Shown piece after piece: positions 1-9,081 of a DNA stretch of 64,000 bases. Source of the stretch: Pseudomonas guariconensis. Lineage in GTDB: Bacteria > Pseudomonadota > Gammaproteobacteria > Pseudomonadales > Pseudomonadaceae. Numbering within the stretch: position 1 is the first letter of the stretch; each line of letters begins with the position of its first letter. The stretch covers positions 1 to 64,000 of the forward strand of contig NZ_JADLJL010000011.1 of NCBI RefSeq assembly GCF_015680235.1. Direction: 5' to 3'. The notes beneath the pieces were generated by a model. It saw only the letters and a list, made by a program, of their open reading frames with translations, did not search any database and was not told where the DNA came from. The translations under genes and the position numbers were made by a program.

Positions 1-70
1 GGCTCCCACAGGTGCATCGCAGCCCCTGAGACTTGCGCTGTACCTGTGGGAGCCGGCTTGCCGGCGACTG
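1..70. repeat. REP-type palindromic repeat at the left edge
   Basis: Bases 1-13 (GGCTCCCACAGGT) are the exact reverse complement of 41-53, and a second short palindrome (GCCGGC-TT-GCCGGC) follows at 52-65. This is the usual form of the P. putida REP hairpins lying outside genes. It sits downstream of the minus-strand glucan synthase-like gene and may be cut by the window edge. Confidence 0.7.
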
Positions 71-94
71 GGCTGCAAAGCAGCCCTGATAGTT

Positions 95-2686
95 TCAAGC
101 CTGCTGCGGCTCGGCCGCTTTTTCCACCGGCTTGGGCAGCGAAGACAGGAACGCCATCACCAACGCCGCCACATAAGGCAGCGACTGCACCAGCAGCATC
201 GCCACCCAGAAGCGCATGTCCGCGCCAGGCAGGCCTTGCACCAGATAAATGCCCAGCGCCGCGCCCCACAGCATGAGCATGATGAACAGTTCCTCCCGGG
301 CTTCGGAAATCGCCACCAGCAAGCCATGGCTGTCGGCATTCTTGGGCGTGCGGAAGAACGGCATGCTGCTGGTGAAGAACCCGTACAGCACCGCCTTGGC
401 GATGGTATGCGACAAGGCCAGCCCCGCCAAGGCGGCGGCGAAGGCGTCCTTGAGGTCCACGCCCACGGCGCGGCGGTACAGGAAGATGATCTTGCCGACC
501 TTGAAGAAGAACAGCGCCAGCGGCGGAATGGCGAAGATCATCAGCGGCGGGTCGACCCGTTGTGGCACGATGATCATCGCGGCCGACCACAGCAGTGCGC
601 CGACGGTGAAGAAGATGTTCATACCATCGGCGATCCAGGGCAGCCAGCCGGCCAGGAAGTGGTAGCGCTGGCCGCGGGTCAGCTCGCTGCCCTTGCCGCG
701 CAGCAAGGCGGCGGCGTGGTGCTTGATGATCTGGATGGCGCCGTAGGCCCAGCGGAAGCGCTGCTTCTTGAAGTCGATGAAGGTGTCCGGCATCAGGCCC
801 TTGCCATAGCTGTTGTGCGCGTAGGCGGCCGATAACCCTTTCTCGAACACCCGCAGACCCAGCTCGGCGTCCTCGCAGATGCACCATTCGGCCCAGCCCA
901 GCTCCTGCAGCACCGAGCGGCGGGTCATGGTCATGGTGCCGTGCTGGATGATCGCGTCGCGGTCGTTGCGGGTGACCATGCCGATGTGGAAGAAGCCTTT
1001 GTACTCGCTGTAGCACAGCTTCTTGAAGGCGCTCTCATGCTGGTCGCGGTAGTCCTGGGGCGACTGCACCACGGCGATCTTCGGGTCGGCGAAGTGCGGG
1101 ACCATGTGCTTGAGCCAGTTGCGGTCGACGCAGTAGTCCGAGTCGATCACCGCGATCACTTCGGCGTCTTCGGCCGTGTGCGGGATCAGGTAGTTCAGCG
1201 CGCCACCCTTGAAGCCGGCCAGCGGCGCGACGTGGAAGAAGCGGAAGCGTTCGCCCAGCAGTTCGCAGTGGGCCTTGAGCGGTTCCCATACGGCCGGGTC
1301 CTTGGTGTTGTTGTCGATCACCAGCACTTCATAGTCCGGGTAGTCGAGGGCCGCCAGGGCGTCGAGGGTCTGTTTCACCATCTCGGGCGGCTCGTTGTAG
1401 CAGGGCACGTGGATCGAGACCTTGGGCCGGTAGGCTGTGTCCGCCTGCACCGGCAGGAATTCCCTACGCCGCTTGTGGATCCACACCGCTTCGGCCAGTT
1501 CATGGGCCTCGGTCAACAGCACGATGAACACGCCCAGGGCGCCCAGGGCCAGCAGCACGCCCACGGTCACGCTGAACCAGGTGCTGTATTGCTGGCTGTA
1601 GTCATAGGCGATCCACACCAGCACCGACCCGCACAGGAAGGTGATGAAGGTGAGGAAGGTTCGGCCACGCTGACGCAAGGCCGAGCCGTCGATCAGCAGC
1701 ACTGTCAGGGCGATCAGCGCCAGCACCACCGAGGCCACGGCCAGGGCGCGCCATTGCGGAATGGCGACCACGGGGCCTTCGAAATTGAATTTCTGCTGGC
1801 GTGCCGCGTTGAACACGCCCCAGTAAGCACCGACGGAACCTTCGTCGCTGGCCTTCCAAGGTTGGTCGTAGGCCTCGATGACGAAATAGTTGTAGCCGCG
1901 ACGGTTGAGGGTGTTGACCAGCGTGCGCAGGTAGATGGCCTGATCGGCCTGGGTGGCGTCGGCACCGCCGCGCATGCGCCCGTTGCTGGGCCAGCCGACT
2001 TCCGAGAGCAGCAGCGGCTTGCGCGGGAACTGCTGCTTGAGTTCGCGGGCGCGGTCGAGGACGAACTGCAGCGAGTCCTTCATCGGCACGAATTCCCAGT
2101 ACGGCAGGATGTGCGCGGCGATCAGGTCGACATGCTTGGCCAGCTCCGGGTTTTCCTTCCAGATATGCCACTGTTCACTGGTGGTGACCGGGACCTTCAC
2201 CGCAGCCCGCACCCGATCCAGGTAGTCGATCAGCGCCTCGGGCGTGATCTCCTCGCGGAACAGCGCTTCGTTGCCCACCACGACCCGAACCACGCTGCGC
2301 GAGGTATTGGCCAGTTCGATGGCCTTGGCGATTTCACGCTCGTTGCGTTCCAGGTCCGGGCTGATCCAGATGCCCAGGGTGACGCGCAGGCCCAGCTCCT
2401 CGGCCAGGCGGGGGATGTCCGCCTGGGTGCCCTCGACCGTATAGATGCGGATGCTATCGGTCAGCTTGCTCATCTGCTCCAGGTCCTGGAGCATTTCTTC
2501 ATCGCTGGGGTATTGGCCTTTCTGCGGGCTTTGGCCGAGGCGAAATGGCGAATAGGAGAAGCCGGAGATCTGCTCCGGCCAGGCAGGGGCGGACACCGGG
2601 CGGTTGATCAGCGCCCAGAAGCCAGTGAACAGCGCGGCGATGGCCAGGACCACCACCAGGTTGAGACCGAATTTGCGTGATGACAT
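95..2686 (-). CDS. Two-domain beta-glucan synthase-like protein (GH17-like domain plus GT2 domain, NdvB type)
   Basis: An 863-residue inner-membrane protein. An N-terminal membrane anchor (about residues 8-27) leads into a GH17-like glycosidase domain with the two expected acidic motifs, GNE (E140) and SEVGWP (E229). Membrane segments at about 312-333, 343-360 and 372-392 follow. Next is a cytosolic family-2 glycosyltransferase domain with DSD (515-517), ED (605-606) and QRFRW (642-646), then more C-terminal membrane spans. This order matches Pseudomonas NdvB (P. aeruginosa PA1163) and rhizobial NdvB/NdvC, which make periplasmic cyclic beta-1,3 glucans. The catalytic motifs look intact. The role in glucan synthesis and osmoadaptation is inferred from the family. 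The exact linkage cannot be read from sequence. Confidence 0.85.
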   Translation of the reverse strand: MSSRKFGLNLVVVLAIAALFTGFWALINRPVSAPAWPEQISGFSYSPFRLGQSPQKGQYPSDEEMLQDLEQMSKLTDSIRIYTVEGTQADIPRLAEELGLRVTLGIWISPDLERNEREIAKAIELANTSRSVVRVVVGNEALFREEITPEALIDYLDRVRAAVKVPVTTSEQWHIWKENPELAKHVDLIAAHILPYWEFVPMKDSLQFVLDRARELKQQFPRKPLLLSEVGWPSNGRMRGGADATQADQAIYLRTLVNTLNRRGYNYFVIEAYDQPWKASDEGSVGAYWGVFNAARQQKFNFEGPVVAIPQWRALAVASVVLALIALTVLLIDGSALRQRGRTFLTFITFLCGSVLVWIAYDYSQQYSTWFSVTVGVLLALGALGVFIVLLTEAHELAEAVWIHKRRREFLPVQADTAYRPKVSIHVPCYNEPPEMVKQTLDALAALDYPDYEVLVIDNNTKDPAVWEPLKAHCELLGERFRFFHVAPLAGFKGGALNYLIPHTAEDAEVIAVIDSDYCVDRNWLKHMVPHFADPKIAVVQSPQDYRDQHESAFKKLCYSEYKGFFHIGMVTRNDRDAIIQHGTMTMTRRSVLQELGWAEWCICEDAELGLRVFEKGLSAAYAHNSYGKGLMPDTFIDFKKQRFRWAYGAIQIIKHHAAALLRGKGSELTRGQRYHFLAGWLPWIADGMNIFFTVGALLWSAAMIIVPQRVDPPLMIFAIPPLALFFFKVGKIIFLYRRAVGVDLKDAFAAALAGLALSHTIAKAVLYGFFTSSMPFFRTPKNADSHGLLVAISEAREELFIMLMLWGAALGIYLVQGLPGADMRFWVAMLLVQSLPYVAALVMAFLSSLPKPVEKAAEPQQA

Positions 2687-2883
2687 AGGTGTTTCAGTTT
2701 CCGAAGGGGGAGCGGGGCGGGCCTTGCCAGGGCAAGCAATGATTGGATTGCCCGCGCACGATGAAGTTCTGAAGCCGCTCGGCTATCGCCCAGGACGCTT
2801 TGCTTGATGGGGTATTAAAGCAGGGTTTGTAGGGTCTTTACTAACAAGGGCGGTATGGCGGCCCCAGGGCCGGCCTGTTGGCA

Positions 2884-2910
2884 TATAATGCGCGCCGTTT
2901 TTTCAGGGGG
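2884..2910 (+). promoter_or_regulatory. Likely -10 element and ribosome binding site for tcdA
   Basis: A perfect TATAAT lies at 2884-2889 and a strong Shine-Dalgarno AGGGGG at 2905-2910. The Shine-Dalgarno is 5 nt before ATG 2916, which favours that start over the in-frame GTG at 2910. I see no clear -35 element at the right distance, so the promoter is only partly supported. Confidence 0.5.
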
Positions 2911-2915
2911 TGAGC

Positions 2916-3725
2916 ATGAGCACAGAAGATCCACGCTTCGCCGGCGTTGCCCGGCTGTATGGTGAGCAGGGCCTGGAGCGCCTGCGCCAGGCCCATGTGG
3001 CGATCGTCGGCATCGGCGGCGTCGGTTCCTGGGCGGCCGAGGCCATGGCCCGCAGTGGCGTGGGCGAGATCACCCTGTTCGACCTCGACGATGTGTGCGT
3101 GAGCAATACCAACCGCCAGGCTCATGCCCTGGAGGGCCAGGTGGGGCGGCCGAAGGTCGAGGTGATGGCCGAGCGCCTGCGGGCGATCAACCCGGCGTGC
3201 ACCGTGCATGCGGTGGCCGATTTCGTCACCCGCGACACCATGGTCGAGTACATCACCGAGCAGCTCGACTGCGTCATCGATTGCATCGACAGCGTGATGG
3301 CCAAGGCCGCCCTGATCGCCTGGTGCCGCCGGCGCAAGATCGCCATCGTCACCACCGGTGGCGCCGGCGGGCAGATCGACCCGACCCAGGTGCAGGTCGG
3401 CGACCTCAACAAGACCTTCAACGATCCGCTGGCTTCGCGGGTGCGTTCGACCCTGCGGCGCGACTACAACTTCTCGCGCAATGTGTCGCGCAATTATGGC
3501 GTGCCCTGCGTGTTTTCCAGCGAACAGCTGCGTTATCCCAAGGGCGATGGCAGCGTCTGCCTGCAGAAGAGCTTCGTGGGCGAGGGCGTGCGCCTGGACT
3601 GCTCCGGTGGCTTTGGCGCGGTGATGATGGTGACCGCGACCTTCGGCATGGTCGCGGCCAGCAAGGCGGTGGAGAAACTGGTGGCAGGGGCGCGGCGGCC
3701 TTCGGAGCGGGTCAGGCCAGAGTAA
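2916..3725 (+). CDS. tcdA: tRNA threonylcarbamoyladenosine dehydratase (CsdL/TcdA)
   Basis: A 269-residue E1-like (ThiF/MoeB superfamily) enzyme that uses ATP to cyclise t6A37 to ct6A in ANN-decoding tRNAs. The nucleotide-binding loop GIGGVGSW is at residues 32-39, and the acidic and SNTNRQ motifs that contact ATP are at about 56-68. The start is set at ATG 2916 because AGGGGG lies 5 nt upstream; GTG 2910 would overlap it. The gene converges on csdE-csdA, its known partners: CsdA supplies sulfur and CsdE relays it. This Csd grouping supports the assignment over a MoeB or ThiF role. Confidence 0.95.
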   Translation: MSTEDPRFAGVARLYGEQGLERLRQAHVAIVGIGGVGSWAAEAMARSGVGEITLFDLDDVCVSNTNRQAHALEGQVGRPKVEVMAERLRAINPACTVHAVADFVTRDTMVEYITEQLDCVIDCIDSVMAKAALIAWCRRRKIAIVTTGGAGGQIDPTQVQVGDLNKTFNDPLASRVRSTLRRDYNFSRNVSRNYGVPCVFSSEQLRYPKGDGSVCLQKSFVGEGVRLDCSGGFGAVMMVTATFGMVAASKAVEKLVAGARRPSERVRPE

Positions 3726-3809
3726 GCGGCCTGCTCGCTCCTACAGGGTTATCCCGCCCTTCGAGTGCGCTGTCGTGCAAAGAACAGGGCACCTCTGTGG
3801 GAGCGTTCG
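3726..3809. repeat. Degraded REP-like sequence between convergent tcdA and csdE
   Basis: The 84-base gap holds fragments of the REP core (GCTCCTACAGG at about 3737 and TGTGGGAGCG at about 3796), facing each other. They are too diverged to pair cleanly. A short hairpin could act as a bidirectional terminator for the converging genes, but no U-tract is present. Confidence 0.35.
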
Positions 3810-4220
3810 TCAGTGGTTGGAGGCCAGTTCCGCCATCCGTTGCAACACCGCATGCAAGCCATTGCTGCGCGACGGCGATAACTGCCGCTCCAGCCCCAGC
3901 TGGGTGAACCAGCCGCGCAGGTCCACCAGGGCCAGTTCCGCGCTCGGCAACCCTTGCACCCGCACCAACAGCAGGGCCAGCAGTCCTCGCAACAGGCGGG
4001 CATCGCTGCTGGCCTTGAAATGCCACTGCCCCTGGTCGTTCTCGGCCACCAGCCATACCAGGCTTTCGCAGCCATGCACGCGGTTGGCTTCGCACTTCTG
4101 CGCGTCGGCCAATGGCTCCAGTCGATCGCCCCACTGCATCAGCAGTCGCGCCCGCTGCTCCCAGCCACGCGCCTGCTCGAAGCTCTCCAGCGCCTGGCTG
4201 GCTTCTGCCGTCAGGCTCAT
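3810..4220 (-). CDS. csdE: Cysteine desulfuration protein of the SufE/CsdE family
   Basis: A 136-residue sulfur acceptor of typical length. The persulfide-carrying cysteine is C51 in the HGCES motif (residues 49-53). It takes sulfane sulfur from the cysteine desulfurase CsdA and raises its activity. Its start codon overlaps the csdA stop (ATGA, 4217-4220), so the two are translationally coupled. The csdA/csdE pair opposite tcdA is the reason to call it CsdE rather than SufE: no suf operon genes lie nearby. Confidence 0.9.
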   Translation of the reverse strand: MSLTAEASQALESFEQARGWEQRARLLMQWGDRLEPLADAQKCEANRVHGCESLVWLVAENDQGQWHFKASSDARLLRGLLALLLVRVQGLPSAELALVDLRGWFTQLGLERQLSPSRSNGLHAVLQRMAELASNH

Positions 4221-5428
4221 CGCAACAGCTCCAGGCCTTGGTCGAGGGCATCGAAAAAGCGCGCCAGGTCGTCGCTGTCGTTGTACAAGGCCAACGAGAC
4301 CCGAATCGCGCCTTCGAGCCCCAAGCCCCTGAGCAGCGGCATGGCGCAGTGATGCCCTGCACGCACGGCGATGCCTTGCTCGGTCAGCACGTGGGCAAGA
4401 TCGGCGTTGTGCACGCCTTCCACCACGAAGCTGGCCAGGGCCGCTTGCGGCGTACCAAGAATGCGGATGCCGTCGCGGTCGGCAAGGCCACGCAGCAGAT
4501 GCTGGTGCAGGCTGGCTTCATGATTGGCGACAGCGGTGGTGTCAAGGCTGGCGAGGTAGCCAAGGGTCGCGCCCAGGCCGATGACTCCGGCGATCGGTGG
4601 CGTGCCGGCTTCGAAGCCCAGCGGTGCGGGGCGATAGCTGGCGCTGTGGTGGTCGGCCAGTTGCACCATCTCGCCACCGAACTGCCAGTGGCGCAGTTGC
4701 TCCAATGCGCCCGGGCGGCCATACAGCACGCCGACGCCCTCGGGGCCGTACAGCTTGTGGCTGGAGAACACGTAGAAATCGCAGCCCAGCTGTTGCATGT
4801 CGTGGCGACCATGGACGATGCCCTGGGCACCGTCGACCACGGTCAGTGCGCCCTGGGCCTGGGCATGGGCGAGCAACGCTGGCAGTGGTTGCCAGGTGCC
4901 CAGCACATTGGACAGCTGGCTTACCGCCAGCAACCGTGTACGGGGGCCAATCAACTGCAAGGCTTGGTTCAGGTCGATGTGGCCGTGTTCATCCAGCGGC
5001 AACACCACCAGGCGCAGGTTGCGGCGCCGGGCCAGTTCCTGCCATGGCAACAGGTTGGCATGGTGCTCCAGGGCGCTGATGGCGATTTCATCGCCGGCCT
5101 CGAAGCGGTATTCCAGGCCATAGGCCAGCAGGTTCAATGCCGACGTGGCGCCATGGGTGAAGACGACCTGGCGCGCGTCGCCGGCGTTGAGCCAGGCGGC
5201 GACCTTGTCACGGCTGGTTTCGAAGGCCTGGGTGGCCATGGCGCCGGGCAGGTGCTGGGCGCGGTGTACATTGGCTGCGCCGTGGCGGTAGTAATGGCTC
5301 AGGGCGTCGAGCAGGGCCTGGGGCTTCTGGGTGGTGGCGGCGCTGTCCAGGTAGGTCTGGTGCTGCCGTTGCAGGGCGGCGATCGCGGGAAAATCGGCAC
5401 GCCAGGGGGAGGGCTGGAACATGATCAC
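4217..5428 (-). CDS. csdA: Cysteine desulfurase, group II (CsdA/SufS type)
   Basis: A PLP enzyme of about 403 residues that converts cysteine to alanine plus a protein persulfide. The PLP lysine is K225 in SSHKLYG, the cofactor-stacking motif EHHAN is at 121-125, and the active-site cysteine is C361 in AGHHCAMP. The short class II active-site loop separates it from IscS. Two starts are possible: GTG 5428 or ATG 5422 two codons later; neither changes the domain. Coupled by a 4-base overlap to csdE, and the same-strand dapD lies 72 bases upstream. Confidence 0.92.
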   Translation of the reverse strand: MIMFQPSPWRADFPAIAALQRQHQTYLDSAATTQKPQALLDALSHYYRHGAANVHRAQHLPGAMATQAFETSRDKVAAWLNAGDARQVVFTHGATSALNLLAYGLEYRFEAGDEIAISALEHHANLLPWQELARRRNLRLVVLPLDEHGHIDLNQALQLIGPRTRLLAVSQLSNVLGTWQPLPALLAHAQAQGALTVVDGAQGIVHGRHDMQQLGCDFYVFSSHKLYGPEGVGVLYGRPGALEQLRHWQFGGEMVQLADHHSASYRPAPLGFEAGTPPIAGVIGLGATLGYLASLDTTAVANHEASLHQHLLRGLADRDGIRILGTPQAALASFVVEGVHNADLAHVLTEQGIAVRAGHHCAMPLLRGLGLEGAIRVSLALYNDSDDLARFFDALDQGLELLR

Positions 5429-5500
5429 GGGACCTGAAATGAAAATCGGGCCTGGTGCTAGGCCAGACCCGATCTTATCACTTCGAACCTGTCATGGTTC

Positions 5501-6535
5501 TCAGTTGTGGGCGTGCAGTGCCTCGTTCAGCTCGATGGCCGACTTGTGGGTCTTGCACTCCACCGCGCCGTTCAGCGAGTTGCGGCGGAACAGCAGGTCG
5601 GTCTGGCCGGCCAGGTCACGGGCCTTGACTACCTTGACCAGCTGGTTGTTCTCGTCCAGCAGGTTCACCTTGGTGCCGGCCGTGATGTACAGGCCCGCTT
5701 CCACGGTGTTGCGATCGCCCAGCGGGATGCCGATACCGGCGTTGGCGCCGATCAGGCAGCCTTCGCCGACCTTGATGACGATGTTGCCGCCGCCGGACAA
5801 GGTGCCCATGGTCGAGCAGCCGCCGCCCAGGTCCGAACCCTTGCCGACGAACACGCCTGCCGACACACGGCCTTCGATCATGCCCGGGCCTTCGGTGCCG
5901 GCGTTAAAGTTGACGAAGCCTTCGTGCATGATGGTGGTGCCTTCGCCGATGTAGGCGCCCAGGCGCACACGGGCGGTGTCGGCGATACGCACGCCGGCCG
6001 GGACCACGTAGTCGGTCATCTTCGGGAACTTGTCCACCGAGAACACTTCCAGCAGCTCGCCCTTCAGGCGTGCTTCGAGCTGCAGCTCAGCCAGCTCGCT
6101 CAGGTCCACCGCGCCTTGGTTGGTCCAGGCGACGTTCGGCAGCAGCGGGAAGATACCTGCCAGGCTCACGCCGTGCGGCTTGACCAGGCGGTGGGACAGC
6201 AGGTGCAGCTTCAAGTAGGCCTCCGGGGTGGAGGTCAGGGCGCCGTCTTCGGCCAGCAAGGTGGCGACCAGCGGCTTGTGGCTTTCGGCCAGGCGGGTCA
6301 GCAGCGCGGCCTGGCCAGCGTCCACGGCCTTGAGCGCTTCGGCCAGTTGGGCTGCCTGGGCATTGCTGAAGGCGATGGCCTGGTTGCCCCCTTCGTAACC
6401 GAGGATCGGGGCGATGGCAGCGACCAGCTCGGCGCTCGGGGCGACCAGCGGCTGTGCGTAGAAGACTTCCAGCCAGGCGCCCTGGCGGTTCTGGGTGCCG
6501 ACGCCGAAGGCCAGGCTGAACAGGGTAGTGGACAT
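5501..6535 (-). CDS. dapD: 2,3,4,5-tetrahydropyridine-2,6-dicarboxylate N-succinyltransferase
   Basis: A 344-residue acyltransferase of the longer Pseudomonas/actinobacterial DapD type. It has an N-terminal helical domain and a left-handed beta-helix of hexapeptide repeats from about residue 180 (IGEGTTIMHEG, GCLIGANAGIGIPLG). It succinylates tetrahydrodipicolinate in lysine/diaminopimelate synthesis. The next pathway step, dapC, is encoded at 9082-10278 in the same window. The ArsC-like gene lies 41 bases upstream on the same strand, so the two may be co-transcribed. Confidence 0.95.
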   Translation of the reverse strand: MSTTLFSLAFGVGTQNRQGAWLEVFYAQPLVAPSAELVAAIAPILGYEGGNQAIAFSNAQAAQLAEALKAVDAGQAALLTRLAESHKPLVATLLAEDGALTSTPEAYLKLHLLSHRLVKPHGVSLAGIFPLLPNVAWTNQGAVDLSELAELQLEARLKGELLEVFSVDKFPKMTDYVVPAGVRIADTARVRLGAYIGEGTTIMHEGFVNFNAGTEGPGMIEGRVSAGVFVGKGSDLGGGCSTMGTLSGGGNIVIKVGEGCLIGANAGIGIPLGDRNTVEAGLYITAGTKVNLLDENNQLVKVVKARDLAGQTDLLFRRNSLNGAVECKTHKSAIELNEALHAHN

Positions 6536-6576
6536 GCGATTACCTCATGCGAATAAGGGGTTGAAGCGAAGGCGGT

Positions 6577-6924
6577 TCAGGCCAGTGCCGCGGCGTACAG
6601 GTCGGGCTTGAAGCCGACCAGGGTGCGACTGCCAAGGTCGAGTACCGGGCGCTTGATCATCGACGGCTGGGCCAGCATCAGCTCGACGGCCTTGGCCTGG
6701 TCGAGGTCGGCCTTGCTGGCGTCGTCCAGCTTGCGGAAGGTGGTGCCGGCGCGATTGAGGACCACTTCCCAGCCGTGCTCGTCACACCAGCGGTTGAGGC
6801 TGTCGCGGTCGATGCCTTGGGTTTTGTAGTCGTGGAATTCGTAGGCAATGGCCTGGTCTTCGAGCCAGGTACGTGCCTTTTTCATGGTGTCGCAGGCTTT
6901 GATGCCGTAGAGCGTGTAGGTCAT
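6577..6924 (-). CDS. ArsC/Spx-like thioredoxin-fold protein (YffB type)
   Basis: A 115-residue protein starting at ATG 6924 (MTYTLYGI). The frame stays open further upstream, but only this start gives the standard thioredoxin-fold N terminus. It carries a single cysteine (C11 in KACDTMKKA) where glutaredoxins have CxxC, and the ArsC-family IKRP motif near residue 88. These features fit the YffB branch, whose members are not proven arsenate reductases and bind glutathione weakly. There is no ars operon context. It lies just upstream of dapD, as in other pseudomonads. Confidence 0.85.
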   Translation of the reverse strand: MTYTLYGIKACDTMKKARTWLEDQAIAYEFHDYKTQGIDRDSLNRWCDEHGWEVVLNRAGTTFRKLDDASKADLDQAKAVELMLAQPSMIKRPVLDLGSRTLVGFKPDLYAAALA

Positions 6925-7277
6925 CGTGTGCATTGGGGTTCGAAGGCCGCCCCAATTTCTCCGTTTTCGATTGTCAGTCGCGGGATTATGCGGGAACCAA
7001 CCCTGGAGCGCCACGGGTGTACACGGGCTTGAGGTTTTCGGTGCAGGGTAGATCGCGCGGCGCTTGGGCGGCATCGCGGCGGCACGCGGTGTTCGTCTTG
7101 GCGCAACCTCGAAACCAGGCACCCTGTCTCCTAACGTATCATCATGTTACATATTCACTCTTCCCCTGCGACTATCGTGCAGCGGCCTCGTTTCCCTGTC
7201 CGCCGCTAACATAGTGTTTCAATGGCGAGGATTCGCCCCGTTGTCGCTTTATTCGGATTACACAGGAAGCTTTGCCG
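6925..7277. other. 353-base divergent intergenic region between the yffB-like gene and the antiporter gene
   Basis: It must hold the promoters for both divergent transcripts. The AT-richer stretch at about 7130-7165 (around ATGTTACATATTC) and the segment before 7278 are the best places for them. I find no gene with a credible ribosome binding site, no REP core and no strong inverted repeat. AGGAAG at 7264-7269 is the antiporter ribosome binding site. Confidence 0.4.
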
Positions 7278-8924
7278 ATGCAGTCAGCCTATACCGTCCT
7301 CATCCTGCTGACGCTGGTAAGCGTGTCGAAACTGGTCGGGCGGGTGGTGCCGCTGCCGTTGCCGCTGGTACAGATCGCCGCCGGCGCGCTGCTGGCCTGG
7401 CCGACCCTGGGCTTGCATGTGGCGCTGGACCCGGAGCTGTTTCTGTTCTTGTTCCTGCCCCCGCTGCTGTTCGCCGATGGTTGGCGTATGCCCAAGCGCG
7501 AGCTGTGGCGCCTGCGCGGGCCGGTGGTGGCGCTGGCGGTGGGGTTGGTGCTGTTCACTGTGGTGGGCGCGGGTTACTTCATCCACTGGATCCTGCCGAG
7601 CATCCCCTTGCCGGTCGCCTTCGCCCTGGCGGCTGTGCTGTCGCCCACCGACGCCGTGGCGGTGTCGGCCATCACCCAGGATCGCCTGCCCACCCCTTTG
7701 ATGCACATGCTTCAGGGCGAGGCGCTGATGAACGATGCTTCGGGCCTGGTCACGTTCAAGTTCGCGTTGGCCGCAGCGATCACCGGGGTGTTCTCGCTGA
7801 CCGAAGCCAGCTTCACCTTCCTCATCGTCGCCCTCGGTGGCCTGGCGGTCGGCGTGGCCCTGAGCTGGCTGATCGGTCGCCTGCGGGCCTGGATGATCGC
7901 CCGTGGCTGGGACGATCCGGCCACCCATGTGGTGTTCATGTTGCTGCTGCCGTTCGCCGCCTATGTGCTGGCCGAACGCCTGGGTGTCTCCGGCATTCTT
8001 TCGGCGGTGGCGGCCGGCATGATGCAGAGCTGGCTCGACCTGCTGCCGCGCCAGACCAGCACGCGCCTGCTCAACCGCAGCGTCTGGTCGCTGCTGGAGT
8101 TCGCCTTCAATGGCCTGATCTTCCTGCTGCTGGGCCTGCAATTGCCGGACATCATCAAGGCTGTGGTCAGCGATGAAATGGCGGTTTGGCCGTCGCTGGC
8201 CTGGCGCTGCCTGGATGTGCTGGCGATCTTCGTGGCGCTGGTAGCGCTGCGCTTCGTCTGGGTGCAGAGCATCTGGCGCGCGATCGGCGTGGTGCGTCGC
8301 TGGCGCGGCAAGCCGGAGCTGGTGCTGGTGCCCACCACCCGGTCCTGCCTGTTGCTGACACTCGGTGGCGTGCGTGGAGCGGTGACCCTGGCGGGCGTGA
8401 TGTCGGTGCCGCTGCTGATGGGCGCGGGCAAGGCCTTCCCGGAGCGTGACTTGCTGATCTTCATTGCCGCCGGTGTGATCTTGTTGTCCTTGATCAGTGC
8501 CTGCATCGCCTTGCCCCTGTTGCTGCGCGGCGTGACCAAGAGCCCGGACGAGCGCTTGCGCCAAGAGGTGCAGGATGCCTGGCGACGTACAGCCGAGGCG
8601 GCGATCCATGCCTTGGAGGCTGAGGAAGTGGTCGATGCCAATGCCCCTCAGGATGCAGCCCAGGCAACCCTGGCGGTGGAGCTCAAGGCGCGTTTGATGG
8701 CCGAATACCGCGATGAGCTGAACAGTTACAACGACACCGCCGAAGCTCGGGCCCTGGCCGAGCAAATGGACTTGCTGGAGCGGCGGCTACGGGTGCGTGC
8801 GTTGCGGGCGCAGCGGTTGGAGCTGTACGAGTTGCACCGCAAGCATCTGGTGGGTGATGAAGTGGTGCGCCAGGTGCTGGGGGAACTGGACATGAGCGAG
8901 GCGAACCTGGGGCAGGTCAGGTAG
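7278..8924 (+). CDS. Na+(K+)/H+ antiporter, CPA1/NhaP family
   Basis: A 548-residue inner-membrane antiporter with about 12 hydrophobic spans in residues 1-420 and a charged cytosolic tail of roughly 125 residues. The family signatures PTDAVAVS (about 120-127) and LMNDASG (about 143-149, with the ion-binding Asn-Asp pair) are intact. The start is set at ATG 7278 because AGGAAG is 8 nt upstream; the in-frame TTG 7272 is too close to it. It exchanges monovalent cations for protons in pH and salt homeostasis. Ion preference cannot be read from sequence. It stands alone, converging on dapC. Confidence 0.88.
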   Translation: MQSAYTVLILLTLVSVSKLVGRVVPLPLPLVQIAAGALLAWPTLGLHVALDPELFLFLFLPPLLFADGWRMPKRELWRLRGPVVALAVGLVLFTVVGAGYFIHWILPSIPLPVAFALAAVLSPTDAVAVSAITQDRLPTPLMHMLQGEALMNDASGLVTFKFALAAAITGVFSLTEASFTFLIVALGGLAVGVALSWLIGRLRAWMIARGWDDPATHVVFMLLLPFAAYVLAERLGVSGILSAVAAGMMQSWLDLLPRQTSTRLLNRSVWSLLEFAFNGLIFLLLGLQLPDIIKAVVSDEMAVWPSLAWRCLDVLAIFVALVALRFVWVQSIWRAIGVVRRWRGKPELVLVPTTRSCLLLTLGGVRGAVTLAGVMSVPLLMGAGKAFPERDLLIFIAAGVILLSLISACIALPLLLRGVTKSPDERLRQEVQDAWRRTAEAAIHALEAEEVVDANAPQDAAQATLAVELKARLMAEYRDELNSYNDTAEARALAEQMDLLERRLRVRALRAQRLELYELHRKHLVGDEVVRQVLGELDMSEANLGQVR

Positions 8925-8930
8925 CGCTGC

Positions 8931-9018
8931 GGGTAAACCCGGTGGGGCTTGTCCCGCGATCAAGGGCGACGGTGATATCGGGTCTGGCCCAATCGCGGGC
9001 AAGCCCGCTCCCACAGAA
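8931..9018. repeat. REP pair between the convergent antiporter and dapC genes
   Basis: Two facing REP-like units: GTGGGGCTTGTCCCGCGAT near 8942 and ATCGCGGGCAAGCCCGCTCC near 8992, followed by CACAG. Together they can fold as a BIME-like hairpin. The position between two gene ends is typical. Confidence 0.75.
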
Positions 9019-9056
9019 TCTTGCAAAATCAAATGGAGCGGTTTTTTCCGGGAAGT

Positions 9057-9073
9057 GGGGCGCAAAGCGCCCC
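9057..9073 (-). terminator. Short GC-rich stem downstream of dapC
   Basis: GGGGCGC-AAA-GCGCCCC is a perfect 7-bp stem just after the dapC stop on the minus strand. No uninterrupted U-tract follows directly, so termination is only possible. Confidence 0.4.
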
Positions 9074-9081
9074 AAGGCCAA

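Noticed and set aside
941..2680. 579-codon plus-strand frame opposite the glucan synthase-like gene
   Set aside because: Shadow of a convincing minus-strand gene; no motif or ribosome binding site.
6577..6924. True arsenate reductase
   Set aside because: No ars genes nearby, and the sequence fits the YffB branch whose members are not established arsenate reductases.
7130..7165. Possible Zur or Fur-type box (ATGTTACATATTC)
   Set aside because: Only a partial match to known metalloregulator boxes and no metal-transport gene beside it.
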